10,211 nt of DNA from DAORHV01 sp964513925 (GTDB lineage: Bacteria > Patescibacteriota > Gracilibacteria > Peribacterales > Peribacteraceae). Below the pieces are notes generated by a model. That model was given only the letters and a program-made list of their open reading frames with translations, was not told the origin of the DNA and searched no databases. Positions within the stretch are counted from its first letter, which is position 1. Every line of letters starts with the position of its first letter. Positions 1 to 6,744 of the stretch are shown one piece after another. The stretch is taken from the NCBI GenBank assembly GCA_964513925.1, contig CAZENR010000032.1, positions 1-10,211 of the forward strand. Reading direction: 5' to 3'. The position numbers were made by a program, and so were the translations under genes.

Positions 1-633
1 GGAGGCAAGAACGGCGTCAATTTGGGTGCGACCAAGAACATACTGGGTGTCATTGCGCATCCGACAGCGGTGATCATAGATACCGAGTTGCTCAAGGGTC
101 TTCCCGCCACGGTCCTCGCCGAAGGTTTGGTGGAAGTCGTAAAAATTGCCGCCATTGCGGATGCGCAGTTCTTCTCGTGGCTGGAGCAGCATATTGCCAA
201 GGTGATCGCCAAAGATCTTGCGGCATGCGAAGAATGCATCGCCAATGCCGTTGCTTTGAAGGCTCGTATCGTCGAGCAGGACGAGCGCGATGAATTGGTG
301 CGCCTGCACTTAAACTATGGCCACACAGTTGGTCACGCCGTGGAGGCCAATTCGCATTTTGCACTGTCGCATGGAAAGGCGGTGAGTATCGGCATGGTGG
401 CCGAAAGCCGCATGACCGGCGGCCACGGGCTGCAGCGCATAGAAGCGTTGCTGAAGAAGATAGGCATGCCGACGGAATTGCCGAAAGACGTTCCGAGCGC
501 CGTGCTGTGGGAGCTGATGCAGCACGACAAGAAGAATGTTGGCGGGCAGGTGCGCGTTGCCGTACCCAGTGCGCTGGGTAGCGCCGAAGTTCGTACGATA
601 ACACTCGCAGATTTTGCATCGCTGTTCTCATGA
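1..633 (+). CDS. aroB: 3-dehydroquinate synthase, C-terminal part (5' end outside window)
   Basis: The enzyme converts DAHP to 3-dehydroquinate, shikimate pathway step 2, using NAD+ and a divalent metal. The reading frame is open from base 1, so the gene is cut by the window edge. About 210 C-terminal residues remain of a family that is usually around 350-360 long, so most of the N-terminal NAD-binding domain is missing. The visible part begins with GGKNGVN, the family's GGKT-VN nucleotide-loop motif. The three expected metal ligands are present: Glu45 of the fragment (EGLVEVVK), His108 (LNYGHTVGH) and His124 (LSHGKAVSIGM). The TTG at 22 is internal to the conserved motif and is not a start. 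The stop TGA (631-633) overlaps the aroA start in an ATGA, suggesting translational coupling. Identity is secure. Confidence 0.95.
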   Translation, partial: GGKNGVNLGATKNILGVIAHPTAVIIDTELLKGLPATVLAEGLVEVVKIAAIADAQFFSWLEQHIAKVIAKDLAACEECIANAVALKARIVEQDERDELVRLHLNYGHTVGHAVEANSHFALSHGKAVSIGMVAESRMTGGHGLQRIEALLKKIGMPTELPKDVPSAVLWELMQHDKKNVGGQVRVAVPSALGSAEVRTITLADFASLFS

Positions 634-2465
634 GCACGCAGCCGCTCCTCATCGAGCCCCTTCCCTTGCCTTGCAACGCAACACTCACGTTGCCCGGCTC
701 CAAGTCGCATGCCAACCGAGCGATTGTGGCTGCATGTCTTGCCCAAGGCGAAACGATCATTCGTAACGCAACTCCCTGCGACGACGTGCGGGTGATGGTG
801 CTGGGCTTGCAAACCATGGGGTACGACGTTGCCTGGCTGGATGAAGCCGAAGGCCGCCTGCGTGTGCGCGGTGGCATTCCGCAAGACTCATCCGCATCAG
901 GCGAAGTCTTTTGTGAGAATGCGGGAACCACGCTGCGCTTTCTGTGTTCTGTGGCAGCACTGACGCCCGGACGCTGGACGGTAAGCGGCAATGAGCACAT
1001 GCGCCGCCGTCCCATAGGCGATTTGGTCGCGGCACTGCGCGCGCTTGGTGCGGATGTCTCCGATGCCAACGGCAAGCCTCCGGTGGTCATTACCGGTGGC
1101 AAGCTGCGCGGCGGCTCCGTATCCGTGGACGCATCGAAGAGTAGTCAATTCCTGTCGTCGTTACTGCTTGTCGGCGCGGCGCTGCCGAAAGGCTTGCATG
1201 TCACCGTGGCCGGAGAGCTGACATCGCCGGGATACGTGGAGCTTACCGAGCGGGTGCTCACCGATTTCGGCGTGGGCGTACGCAGGGAGGGAAACTCCTT
1301 CGCGGTAGAATCGTCTGCGCTTGCAGCCCGACCCGACGGCTATGACATAGAAGGGGATTGGAGTGCCGCTGGCGTGTGGCTGATTTTGGAGCAAATCAGC
1401 GGCAGCCACATCACGTTCACCAATCTCAGCGAGGAATCGTCGCAATCCGACAGATTGCTGCCCCAAGCAATTGCAGCACTCGCCAAGTCGGGCAATGCCA
1501 CGGTGGATTGCACCGATTTCCCCGATCAGGTTATGAACTTGGCGCTGTTTGGCGCATTCCGCTCGGGAACGTTGCAACTCATCGGCGCACGCAATCTTCG
1601 GTACAAGGAGTGCGATCGGCTGGCGGTCATTACCGCCCAGTTGTCCAAGGCCGGCATTGCCATACGCGAGCACGATGACGGAGTGACCGTGCAGGGAATG
1701 GGTCACAAGCGTCCGCTGCCATCCATCCCGGTGAGCCTAGATCCGCACGATGATCACCGCATGGCAATGGTGTTTGCCGCGCTTGGGTTGGTGCGCCCCA
1801 ACGTGACGGTGGAACATCCCGCATGCGTGGCCAAGAGCTACCCCAACTTCTTCTCGCACCTGGCACAGGTGCGCGCGTCGCCAAAGCCGATTGCCATTGT
1901 GGGGATGCGTGCCAGCGGCAAGACCAACCTGGCAAAACGCTTGGCCAAGGTGCTGGGCATGCGCGCGATGGATACCGACAAAGTCATTGAAGAAGAAGTG
2001 GGTCCGCTTCCGGACTACATTGCGGCATTCGGCTGGCCCGAATTCCGCAAGCGCGAAGAAGAGGCCGTTGCCCGCTGCATGCAGTCGGGTGCCGTGGTAT
2101 CGCTTGGCGGCGGTGCTTGCGAATCGCCGGTTACCCGGCAGCTGCTGAAGGAACGCGCCGTTACAGTGTGGTTGCATGCCACTGTGGAGGGCACCGTGGA
2201 GCGACTGCAGAAGGTGAAGCACAAACGTCCGAAGCTGACAGACCTTTCCCTGGAGGAAGAAGTGTCTCAAACGCTCGAGCGCCGCAATCCGCAATACAAA
2301 GAAGTCGCCATGGCGGAATTGTCGCATCGTATTCCGTTCCCCGCCCAGGTGCCGAAAACCATGTCCAAGCTCAAGCGCCTGGTTGCGTTTTACGATTTGC
2401 ACGCCAAGCGGTTCATTCCCGAAAGCGAGCACTTCGCCAAGCCTCCCCGTCGCCGCAAGCGCTAG
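630..2465 (+). CDS. aroA-aroK: Bifunctional EPSP synthase / shikimate kinase fusion (AroA-AroK)
   Basis: A 611-residue fusion of shikimate steps 6 and 5. Residues 1 to about 413 are EPSP synthase: LPGSKSHANR (Lys25, Ser26, Arg30), ENAGTTLRFL (97-105), Arg125, SKSSQF (Ser171, Ser172, Gln173), catalytic Asp299 in DFPDQ, Glu327 and Arg330 in YKECDRL, DDHRMAM (His376, Arg377) and VAKSYPNF (Lys402). From about residue 418 comes shikimate kinase: Walker A GMRASGKT (425-432), shikimate-binding DTD (Asp448, Asp450), Arg473, GGG (493-495), lid Arg533 in KRPKL, and Arg551/Arg552 in ERRNPQY. All key residues of both enzymes are present, so both are probably active. The linker is only a few residues. The C-terminal end (about 590-611) is basic. 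The start ATG overlaps the aroB stop by 4 bases and has no Shine-Dalgarno motif. Confidence 0.95.
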   Translation: MSTQPLLIEPLPLPCNATLTLPGSKSHANRAIVAACLAQGETIIRNATPCDDVRVMVLGLQTMGYDVAWLDEAEGRLRVRGGIPQDSSASGEVFCENAGTTLRFLCSVAALTPGRWTVSGNEHMRRRPIGDLVAALRALGADVSDANGKPPVVITGGKLRGGSVSVDASKSSQFLSSLLLVGAALPKGLHVTVAGELTSPGYVELTERVLTDFGVGVRREGNSFAVESSALAARPDGYDIEGDWSAAGVWLILEQISGSHITFTNLSEESSQSDRLLPQAIAALAKSGNATVDCTDFPDQVMNLALFGAFRSGTLQLIGARNLRYKECDRLAVITAQLSKAGIAIREHDDGVTVQGMGHKRPLPSIPVSLDPHDDHRMAMVFAALGLVRPNVTVEHPACVAKSYPNFFSHLAQVRASPKPIAIVGMRASGKTNLAKRLAKVLGMRAMDTDKVIEEEVGPLPDYIAAFGWPEFRKREEEAVARCMQSGAVVSLGGGACESPVTRQLLKERAVTVWLHATVEGTVERLQKVKHKRPKLTDLSLEEEVSQTLERRNPQYKEVAMAELSHRIPFPAQVPKTMSKLKRLVAFYDLHAKRFIPESEHFAKPPRRRKR

Positions 2466-2470
2466 TGACC

Positions 2471-3841
2471 ATGTTCGTTGTCACCTTGCCCGCATCGGCC
2501 GAAAGCGATCCGAACGCGTTTGCCCGCAAGGCCGAGCGCAGTGGTGCGGATCTACTCGAAATCCGCGGCGATCTCACTCCGCAGGCGCGTTTTTCCAATC
2601 CGGGATTGCCGGTACTGCTTTCGTTGCGCGGCGCGGATCCGGCACTGGTGGCGGCCGTGAAGCCGGAGTACCTGGATGTCGAATTATCGGAAGTCGATGT
2701 TCCGGTTCCCACCGGATGCACTCGTATTCTGAGCTACCACAACTATGAAGAGACGCCGTCGCTGGCGCAGCTGCGTACCGTGCTTGCGACCATGCTTTCT
2801 CACAAGCCGGAGATCATCAAAATTGCAACGCTCGCTCGTTCGTATGCCGATATCGTCACCTTGGAGCGTTTGCGCGAAAGCATGCCCGAAGGACAGCGCC
2901 ATGTTTTGCTTGCCATGGGAGACAAGGCCGGAGTCCAGCGGATTTTGTCGCCGTATCGCAACGCGCTCACATACACCTTTATCGACGATGGCGAGGCGGC
3001 CGCTCCCGGCCAATTGCCGCTGAAGACGTATCGACGTTTTGCTGGGCAGCAGCAGCCTGCATTGTACGGGTTGCTTGGCGGGCCGCAGTGCGTGAGCAGT
3101 TTCAGTCCCATCATTCATAACCTGCTGTTCGATGCGCAGGGCGTCCGTGCGCTGTACACCATTTTCCCCACCGAGGATCTGGCGGATGCCATGCAACATT
3201 TGCCGCAGTTGGGTGTACAGGGCTTTTCGGTCACCGCTCCATGGAAGCGTGATATTTTGGCCTATGTCTCGTCTAAAGACGAACTGGTAGCCGAGCTGCA
3301 GTCTGCAAACACGCTGGTGCAGGAGCACGGCGAATGGAAGGCGTACAACACCGATGTCACGGGAATTTTGGAGGGGTATCCGTTCTTGGCAAAGGCAAAA
3401 ACATTGGCCATTGCCGGTACCGGCGGCGTGGTGCCTTCGCTTATTTACGCTGCGCGCAAGGTGGGAATAAAAACCATCACGGTCTACGGCCGCAATGCAA
3501 AGGCGCGGACCCAAATAGGTGAGTACTTCCAGGTGCAGACCGCGCCATTGGAGGATATGTGCCGCACCCTCCAGGACGTGGTCATGTGGGCGATTTCGGA
3601 AGATGCAGACGTGGCCTTGCCCCCGGTGGGAGAGCGGCATTCCTATGCGGTGGATTTGCGGTACGCGCAGTCGACTCGTTTTTTGGCCGAAGCTGAACAG
3701 CTGGGGTACGACACCGTGAACGGGCTACCCATGTTGCTGCACCAGGCTTTTGCCCAATTCAAGCTGTTCACGGGTATTTCCACCGACGACAATTTGTTTC
3801 TATCCTTGTTCAATTCCCTTCGAACGCATGGCAAGCAATAG
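2471..3841 (+). CDS. aroDE: Bifunctional type I 3-dehydroquinate dehydratase / shikimate dehydrogenase (AroD-AroE)
   Basis: A 456-residue fusion for shikimate steps 3 and 4. Residues 1 to about 192 are type I dehydroquinase: LLEIRGD (Glu30, Arg32), catalytic His90 in SYHNYEETP, Schiff-base Lys117 in IIKIATLA, Arg157 in MGDKAGVQR and APGQLP. From about residue 197 comes shikimate dehydrogenase: LYGLLGG, SSFSPIIHN (Ser210, Ser212), Lys259 in SVTAPWK, Asp295 in NTDVTG, nucleotide loop GTGG (316-319) and C-terminal NGLPMLLHQAF. Such a DHQase-SDH fusion is established in plants and Chlamydia. The ATG at 2471 lies 5 bases after the aroA-aroK stop. A GTG at 2465, sharing a base with that stop, would add only two residues. 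An in-frame extension to 2117 runs through the kinase gene and is rejected. The 3' end overlaps aroC by 14 bases. Confidence 0.93.
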   Translation: MFVVTLPASAESDPNAFARKAERSGADLLEIRGDLTPQARFSNPGLPVLLSLRGADPALVAAVKPEYLDVELSEVDVPVPTGCTRILSYHNYEETPSLAQLRTVLATMLSHKPEIIKIATLARSYADIVTLERLRESMPEGQRHVLLAMGDKAGVQRILSPYRNALTYTFIDDGEAAAPGQLPLKTYRRFAGQQQPALYGLLGGPQCVSSFSPIIHNLLFDAQGVRALYTIFPTEDLADAMQHLPQLGVQGFSVTAPWKRDILAYVSSKDELVAELQSANTLVQEHGEWKAYNTDVTGILEGYPFLAKAKTLAIAGTGGVVPSLIYAARKVGIKTITVYGRNAKARTQIGEYFQVQTAPLEDMCRTLQDVVMWAISEDADVALPPVGERHSYAVDLRYAQSTRFLAEAEQLGYDTVNGLPMLLHQAFAQFKLFTGISTDDNLFLSLFNSLRTHGKQ

Positions 3842-4817
3842 CTTCGGCACGCTGCTGCGTGTCACCACCTTCGGCGAGTCGCACGGGCCGGCACTGGGCG
3901 CCGTTATCGACGGCTGTCCAGCCGGCATTCCGCTTTGCGAAGAGGATTTTCTTCCGGAGCTGCGCCGTCGCCGGCCCGGCCAGAGCAGTGTGACCACTGC
4001 GCGTGCCGAGGAAGACGCGCCAATCATTCTGTCTGGCGTCTTCGAAGGCAAGACCACCGGCATGCCGATTGCTGTCATCGTGCAAAACAAAGCGCAGCGC
4101 TCGCAAGATTACGAAAAGCTGAAGGCGGTACTGCGTCCGGGGCATGCCGATGGAACGTTTCAGGACAAGTACGGTCATCGCGATCATCGCGGAGGCGGTC
4201 GACAGTCCGGACGGGAGACGGTGGCGCGCGTCATTGCCGGCGTGGTTGCGCGCAAGCTCTTGCCTACGTCCACCAAGATTATCGGTCATACCGTGAAGGT
4301 AGGGCCGTACGAAGCGAAAATCTTCAAGCCGCAAACCATCGAAAAGAATCCCATGCGCTGTGCCGACCCGGAGGCTGCAAAACAGATGGAGGCCTACGTG
4401 CTGAAGTTAAAGTCTGAGTACAACTCCTCCGGCGGACTCATAGAGATCCGCGTGACCAAGCCGCCGAAGAATCTTGGCGATCCGGTGTTCGCCAAATTGA
4501 AGGCCCGCCTTGCGGATGCCATTATGAGCATTGGCGCGGTGCACGGGTTTTCCTATGGTGCCGGTTTTCAGGCTGCCGACATGCAAGGTCTGGATTACAT
4601 TGCCGACAAGTCGGTGTTTGGCGGAATACTTGGCGGCATTTCCACGGGCGATGATTTGGTGCTGCATGTCAGCGTGAAGCCGTCGACATCGGTGGGCAAG
4701 ATTGCCAAAGAAGGCCGACACGACCCTTGCATTGTTCCGCGAGTCATTCCCGTGGTGGAAGCCATGGTCGCGCTGGTCTTGGCAGATTGTCTCTTGTTGC
4801 AACAAGCCTACGAGTAA
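3828..4817 (+). CDS. aroC: Chorismate synthase
   Basis: It converts EPSP to chorismate using reduced FMN, the last step of the shikimate pathway. The 329-residue protein fits all three family signatures: GESHGPALGAVIDGCP near the N-terminus, GRQSGRETVARV in the middle and RHDPCIVPRVIPVVEAM near the C-terminus. His19 (GESHG) and His106 (RPGHAD) match the two histidines implicated in acid-base catalysis. The usual GGGRSSARET reads GGGRQSGRET here, and GGISNG reads GGISTG; both are mild variants. It is somewhat shorter than the typical 350-390 residues. The ATG at 3828 is chosen because SFGTLLRVTTFGESHG must sit at the N-terminus. The longer in-frame extension to 3750 lies inside aroDE and adds non-homologous residues. 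No Shine-Dalgarno motif; coupling to aroDE through the 14-base overlap is likely. Confidence 0.96.
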   Translation: MASNSFGTLLRVTTFGESHGPALGAVIDGCPAGIPLCEEDFLPELRRRRPGQSSVTTARAEEDAPIILSGVFEGKTTGMPIAVIVQNKAQRSQDYEKLKAVLRPGHADGTFQDKYGHRDHRGGGRQSGRETVARVIAGVVARKLLPTSTKIIGHTVKVGPYEAKIFKPQTIEKNPMRCADPEAAKQMEAYVLKLKSEYNSSGGLIEIRVTKPPKNLGDPVFAKLKARLADAIMSIGAVHGFSYGAGFQAADMQGLDYIADKSVFGGILGGISTGDDLVLHVSVKPSTSVGKIAKEGRHDPCIVPRVIPVVEAMVALVLADCLLLQQAYE

Positions 4818-4832
4818 TTTCCCCCTTTCGTC

Positions 4833-5087
4833 ATGACTCCTTCCATTGTCTCCGTCCGCGCCCGTATCGATGCGCTGGATGATCGATTGCTTGCCATCCT
4901 CGCGGAGCGCATGCAAGAGGCCGTACAGCTCAAGCCGTTGAAAAAAGGCCAGATACAAGACCTCGCACGCGAGAAGCAGGTTCGCGAGCGCTGGGTCAAC
5001 CGCGCAACAGAGCTGGGGTTGTCGCCGGAGTTCGCTGTGGCGCTGCTGGCGATCGTGCTTGCCGAATCTAAGCGTCTACAAGCATGA
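4833..5087 (+). CDS. Chorismate mutase, AroQ fold, free-standing
   Basis: An 84-residue helical protein predicted to convert chorismate to prephenate. Aligned by eye to the E. coli P-protein mutase domain, the full active-site set is retained: Arg9, Arg26 (LAERM), Lys37, Asp43, Arg46 and Glu47 (DLAREK), Ser79 and Gln83 (AESKRLQ). The loop between Lys37 and Asp43 is three residues shorter than in E. coli. The protein is a little shorter than usual AroQ domains (about 90) but looks complete. It starts 15 bases after aroC, behind a pyrimidine-rich stretch instead of a Shine-Dalgarno motif. Its stop overlaps the tyrA start in an ATGA. In E. coli this domain is fused to TyrA or PheA; here it is separate and directly precedes both, supplying prephenate to each. 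Confidence 0.88.
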   Translation: MTPSIVSVRARIDALDDRLLAILAERMQEAVQLKPLKKGQIQDLAREKQVRERWVNRATELGLSPEFAVALLAIVLAESKRLQA

Positions 5088-5932
5088 AGTCCGCATCACG
5101 AACATCCGTAGGTATTATCGGTGGCCGTGGCAGAACTGGCCGCCAGTTTGCCCGCTTGTTTCGTGCCCAGGGTTTTCGAGTACAAGTTACCGGCAGTAAG
5201 GACAAAGAGCGCAATCTCGAGCTTATTGCCAAGTGTGACATTCTCGTCTTTTCTTTGCCGCTTAGCCGCACCGCTGCATATATTACGCAGCTTGCCGCGC
5301 ATGCGACCCGGAAAGATCAGCTTGTTATAGACGTCAGTTCCTTAAAGGAGCACGAAGTACGGGCAATGCTGCGCTTTCCCGGCGAGGTGATAGGAATGCA
5401 TCCGTTGTTCGGTCCAACCACCGAACCAAAAGGGGAGCGCGTCATCCTGTGTCCCGCGCGTGCAAAGGCAAGCTCTGTACGGTTGCTGAAACGCTTTCTG
5501 TCACGTGGCGGAATGAGTACGACTATCATGACTCCACGCGAGCATGATGAGTTGATGGCTACGGTGCAGGCTATACCCCATCTCAAAAGTTTCTTCATTG
5601 CCGATGTCTTGCGGCTCGGTGGGATCGATTTGCACAAGACGCTATCGTTGTGTACGCCTATCTACGAGCACGAATTCAATATCGTGGGTCGCTTCTTGGA
5701 TGATCATCCGGATTTGTACGTTCCCATCATTTTCCGCAACCCGCGAATCGTTGAGGTGTTGCAAACCATGCAGAACGTAATTCAGGACTACCTACACATT
5801 GCGCAGGCATCGGACTTTGCAGCTGCAGAGCAGCGATACGCCGAGTGCAAGCGTCACTTTCAGCCCTTCCTCCGGCGTGCTCGTTCCCGTAGCGAGCTGT
5901 GCATTCGAGCCCTTCTTTCCTCCTCACAATGA
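5084..5932 (+). CDS. tyrA: Prephenate (or arogenate) dehydrogenase
   Basis: A 282-residue NAD(P)-dependent enzyme that oxidatively decarboxylates prephenate to 4-hydroxyphenylpyruvate on the tyrosine branch. The N-terminal Rossmann loop VGIIGGRGRTG (9-19) is close to the E. coli TyrA form. DVSSLKEHEV (83-92), HPLFGP with catalytic His106, and the substrate-domain segment QAIPHLKSF (His166) all fit the family. The C-terminal half is helical, as in the TyrA dimerisation domain. No ACT domain follows and no mutase domain is fused, so feedback control by tyrosine, if any, is not of the ACT type. It overlaps the chorismate mutase upstream and pheA downstream by 4 bases each (ATGA), a tightly coupled trio. 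Prephenate versus arogenate, and NAD versus NADP, cannot be decided from sequence alone. The presence of an AspC/TyrB aminotransferase makes the prephenate route reasonable. Confidence 0.88.
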   Translation: MKSASRTSVGIIGGRGRTGRQFARLFRAQGFRVQVTGSKDKERNLELIAKCDILVFSLPLSRTAAYITQLAAHATRKDQLVIDVSSLKEHEVRAMLRFPGEVIGMHPLFGPTTEPKGERVILCPARAKASSVRLLKRFLSRGGMSTTIMTPREHDELMATVQAIPHLKSFFIADVLRLGGIDLHKTLSLCTPIYEHEFNIVGRFLDDHPDLYVPIIFRNPRIVEVLQTMQNVIQDYLHIAQASDFAAAEQRYAECKRHFQPFLRRARSRSELCIRALLSSSQ

Positions 5933-6723
5933 TCATCTACACGCTTGGGCCTTCTGGCACGTTTTCGCACGAAGCCGCACAGCAAATCTTCCCAAACGAC
6001 GAGATTTCTTTCGAGCCCAACTTCGATGCCGTGTTCGATACGCTTTCCAAACATCCCGATGCCGTGGGTGTGGTTCCTATCGAGAACAGCCTGCACGGTT
6101 CGGTGGACGAAATTCTGGATTTGCTCCGCGAAAGCAGCGTCAAGATATGGCGAATGCACGAAGTGTCCATTCATCATTCGTTCGGTGCCCGCAATCCGGC
6201 CAAAGTCACCAAGATCGCAAGTCACAACCAGGCACTGCGCCAGTGCCGTAAGTGGCTGCGCGAGCACTACCCGCGCGCCGAGCACTTGCCCGCAAGCAGT
6301 ACAGCAGCCGCGGTGAAGTTGGCTGCGTCCGATGACAGCGTGGGTGCCATAGGTTCCGAGAGACTTATGCGCTCAAGCAGCCTGAAGGTTGTCGATACGA
6401 ATATCGAAGGCGATGCAAACACCACCCGCTTCGCCATCGTCTCTGTGCGTGATCCCTTCCCCGGCAGCATGCGCACTCGCATGAGCATTGCGTTGCACCC
6501 GTTCCCGTACGAAGACCGTCCGGGGTATTTGCATATGCTGATTACGCCGTTTAAAAAGCATGGCCTCAACATGAGTCGCATCGAAAATCGTCCGACCGGC
6601 AAGAAGCTGGGAGACTACAACTTCTTCGTGGATTTCGTGGGCAGTCCCAGTGATCCGAATGTGCAGAAGACACTTGAAGAACTTTCGCTGCTTGCCAACA
6701 TTCAAATTCTCGGCATCTGGTAA
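5929..6723 (+). CDS. pheA: Prephenate dehydratase with C-terminal ACT domain
   Basis: A 264-residue enzyme that converts prephenate to phenylpyruvate on the phenylalanine branch. Catalytic-domain motifs are in order: YTLGPSGTFSHEAA (4-17), VVPIENSLHGSVDEILDLL (48-66), SHNQALRQC (98-106), ASSTAAAV (122-129), AIGS (140-143) and the catalytic Thr-Arg-Phe in NTTRF (164-168). An ACT domain covers roughly 184-264. Its effector motifs differ from the usual GAL(V/Y) and ESRP: they read GYLH (199-202) and ENRP (219-222), so phenylalanine feedback may be altered. The ATG at 5929 is preferred to the upstream in-frame ATG at 5899, because the family starts directly with the GPxGTFS strand and 5929 makes an ATGA with the tyrA stop. 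No mutase domain is attached, unlike the E. coli P-protein. Confidence 0.95.
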   Translation: MIIYTLGPSGTFSHEAAQQIFPNDEISFEPNFDAVFDTLSKHPDAVGVVPIENSLHGSVDEILDLLRESSVKIWRMHEVSIHHSFGARNPAKVTKIASHNQALRQCRKWLREHYPRAEHLPASSTAAAVKLAASDDSVGAIGSERLMRSSSLKVVDTNIEGDANTTRFAIVSVRDPFPGSMRTRMSIALHPFPYEDRPGYLHMLITPFKKHGLNMSRIENRPTGKKLGDYNFFVDFVGSPSDPNVQKTLEELSLLANIQILGIW

Positions 6724-6744
6724 CTGCCCTGCTACCATCGTTGC

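Noticed and set aside
92..1102. 336-codon open frame on the minus strand
   Set aside because: It lies opposite aroB and aroA, both secure. Its composition is Arg/Ser/Ala-rich, low in motif content and typical of an antisense shadow in GC-rich coding DNA.
2117..2470. In-frame upstream extension of the aroDE reading frame
   Set aside because: It runs antiphase through the shikimate kinase domain, which has all its motifs in the other frame; the extra residues resemble nothing in the dehydroquinase family, which starts right at MFVVTLPAS.
3750..3827. Upstream in-frame start for aroC
   Set aside because: It would overlap the conserved C-terminus of shikimate dehydrogenase by about 90 bases and add residues before SFGTLLRVTTFGESHG, which normally begins the protein.
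4793..4806. Perfect 14-base palindrome CTTGTTGCAACAAG near the aroC 3' end
   Set aside because: It lies inside codons for Leu-Leu-Gln-Gln, and about one such 14-base palindrome is expected by chance in 10 kb. No T tract or other operator-like copy was seen.
5899..5928. Earlier ATG for pheA
   Set aside because: The ten added residues are not part of the dehydratase domain; the ATG at 5929 begins the first strand and makes the ATGA overlap seen at other junctions.
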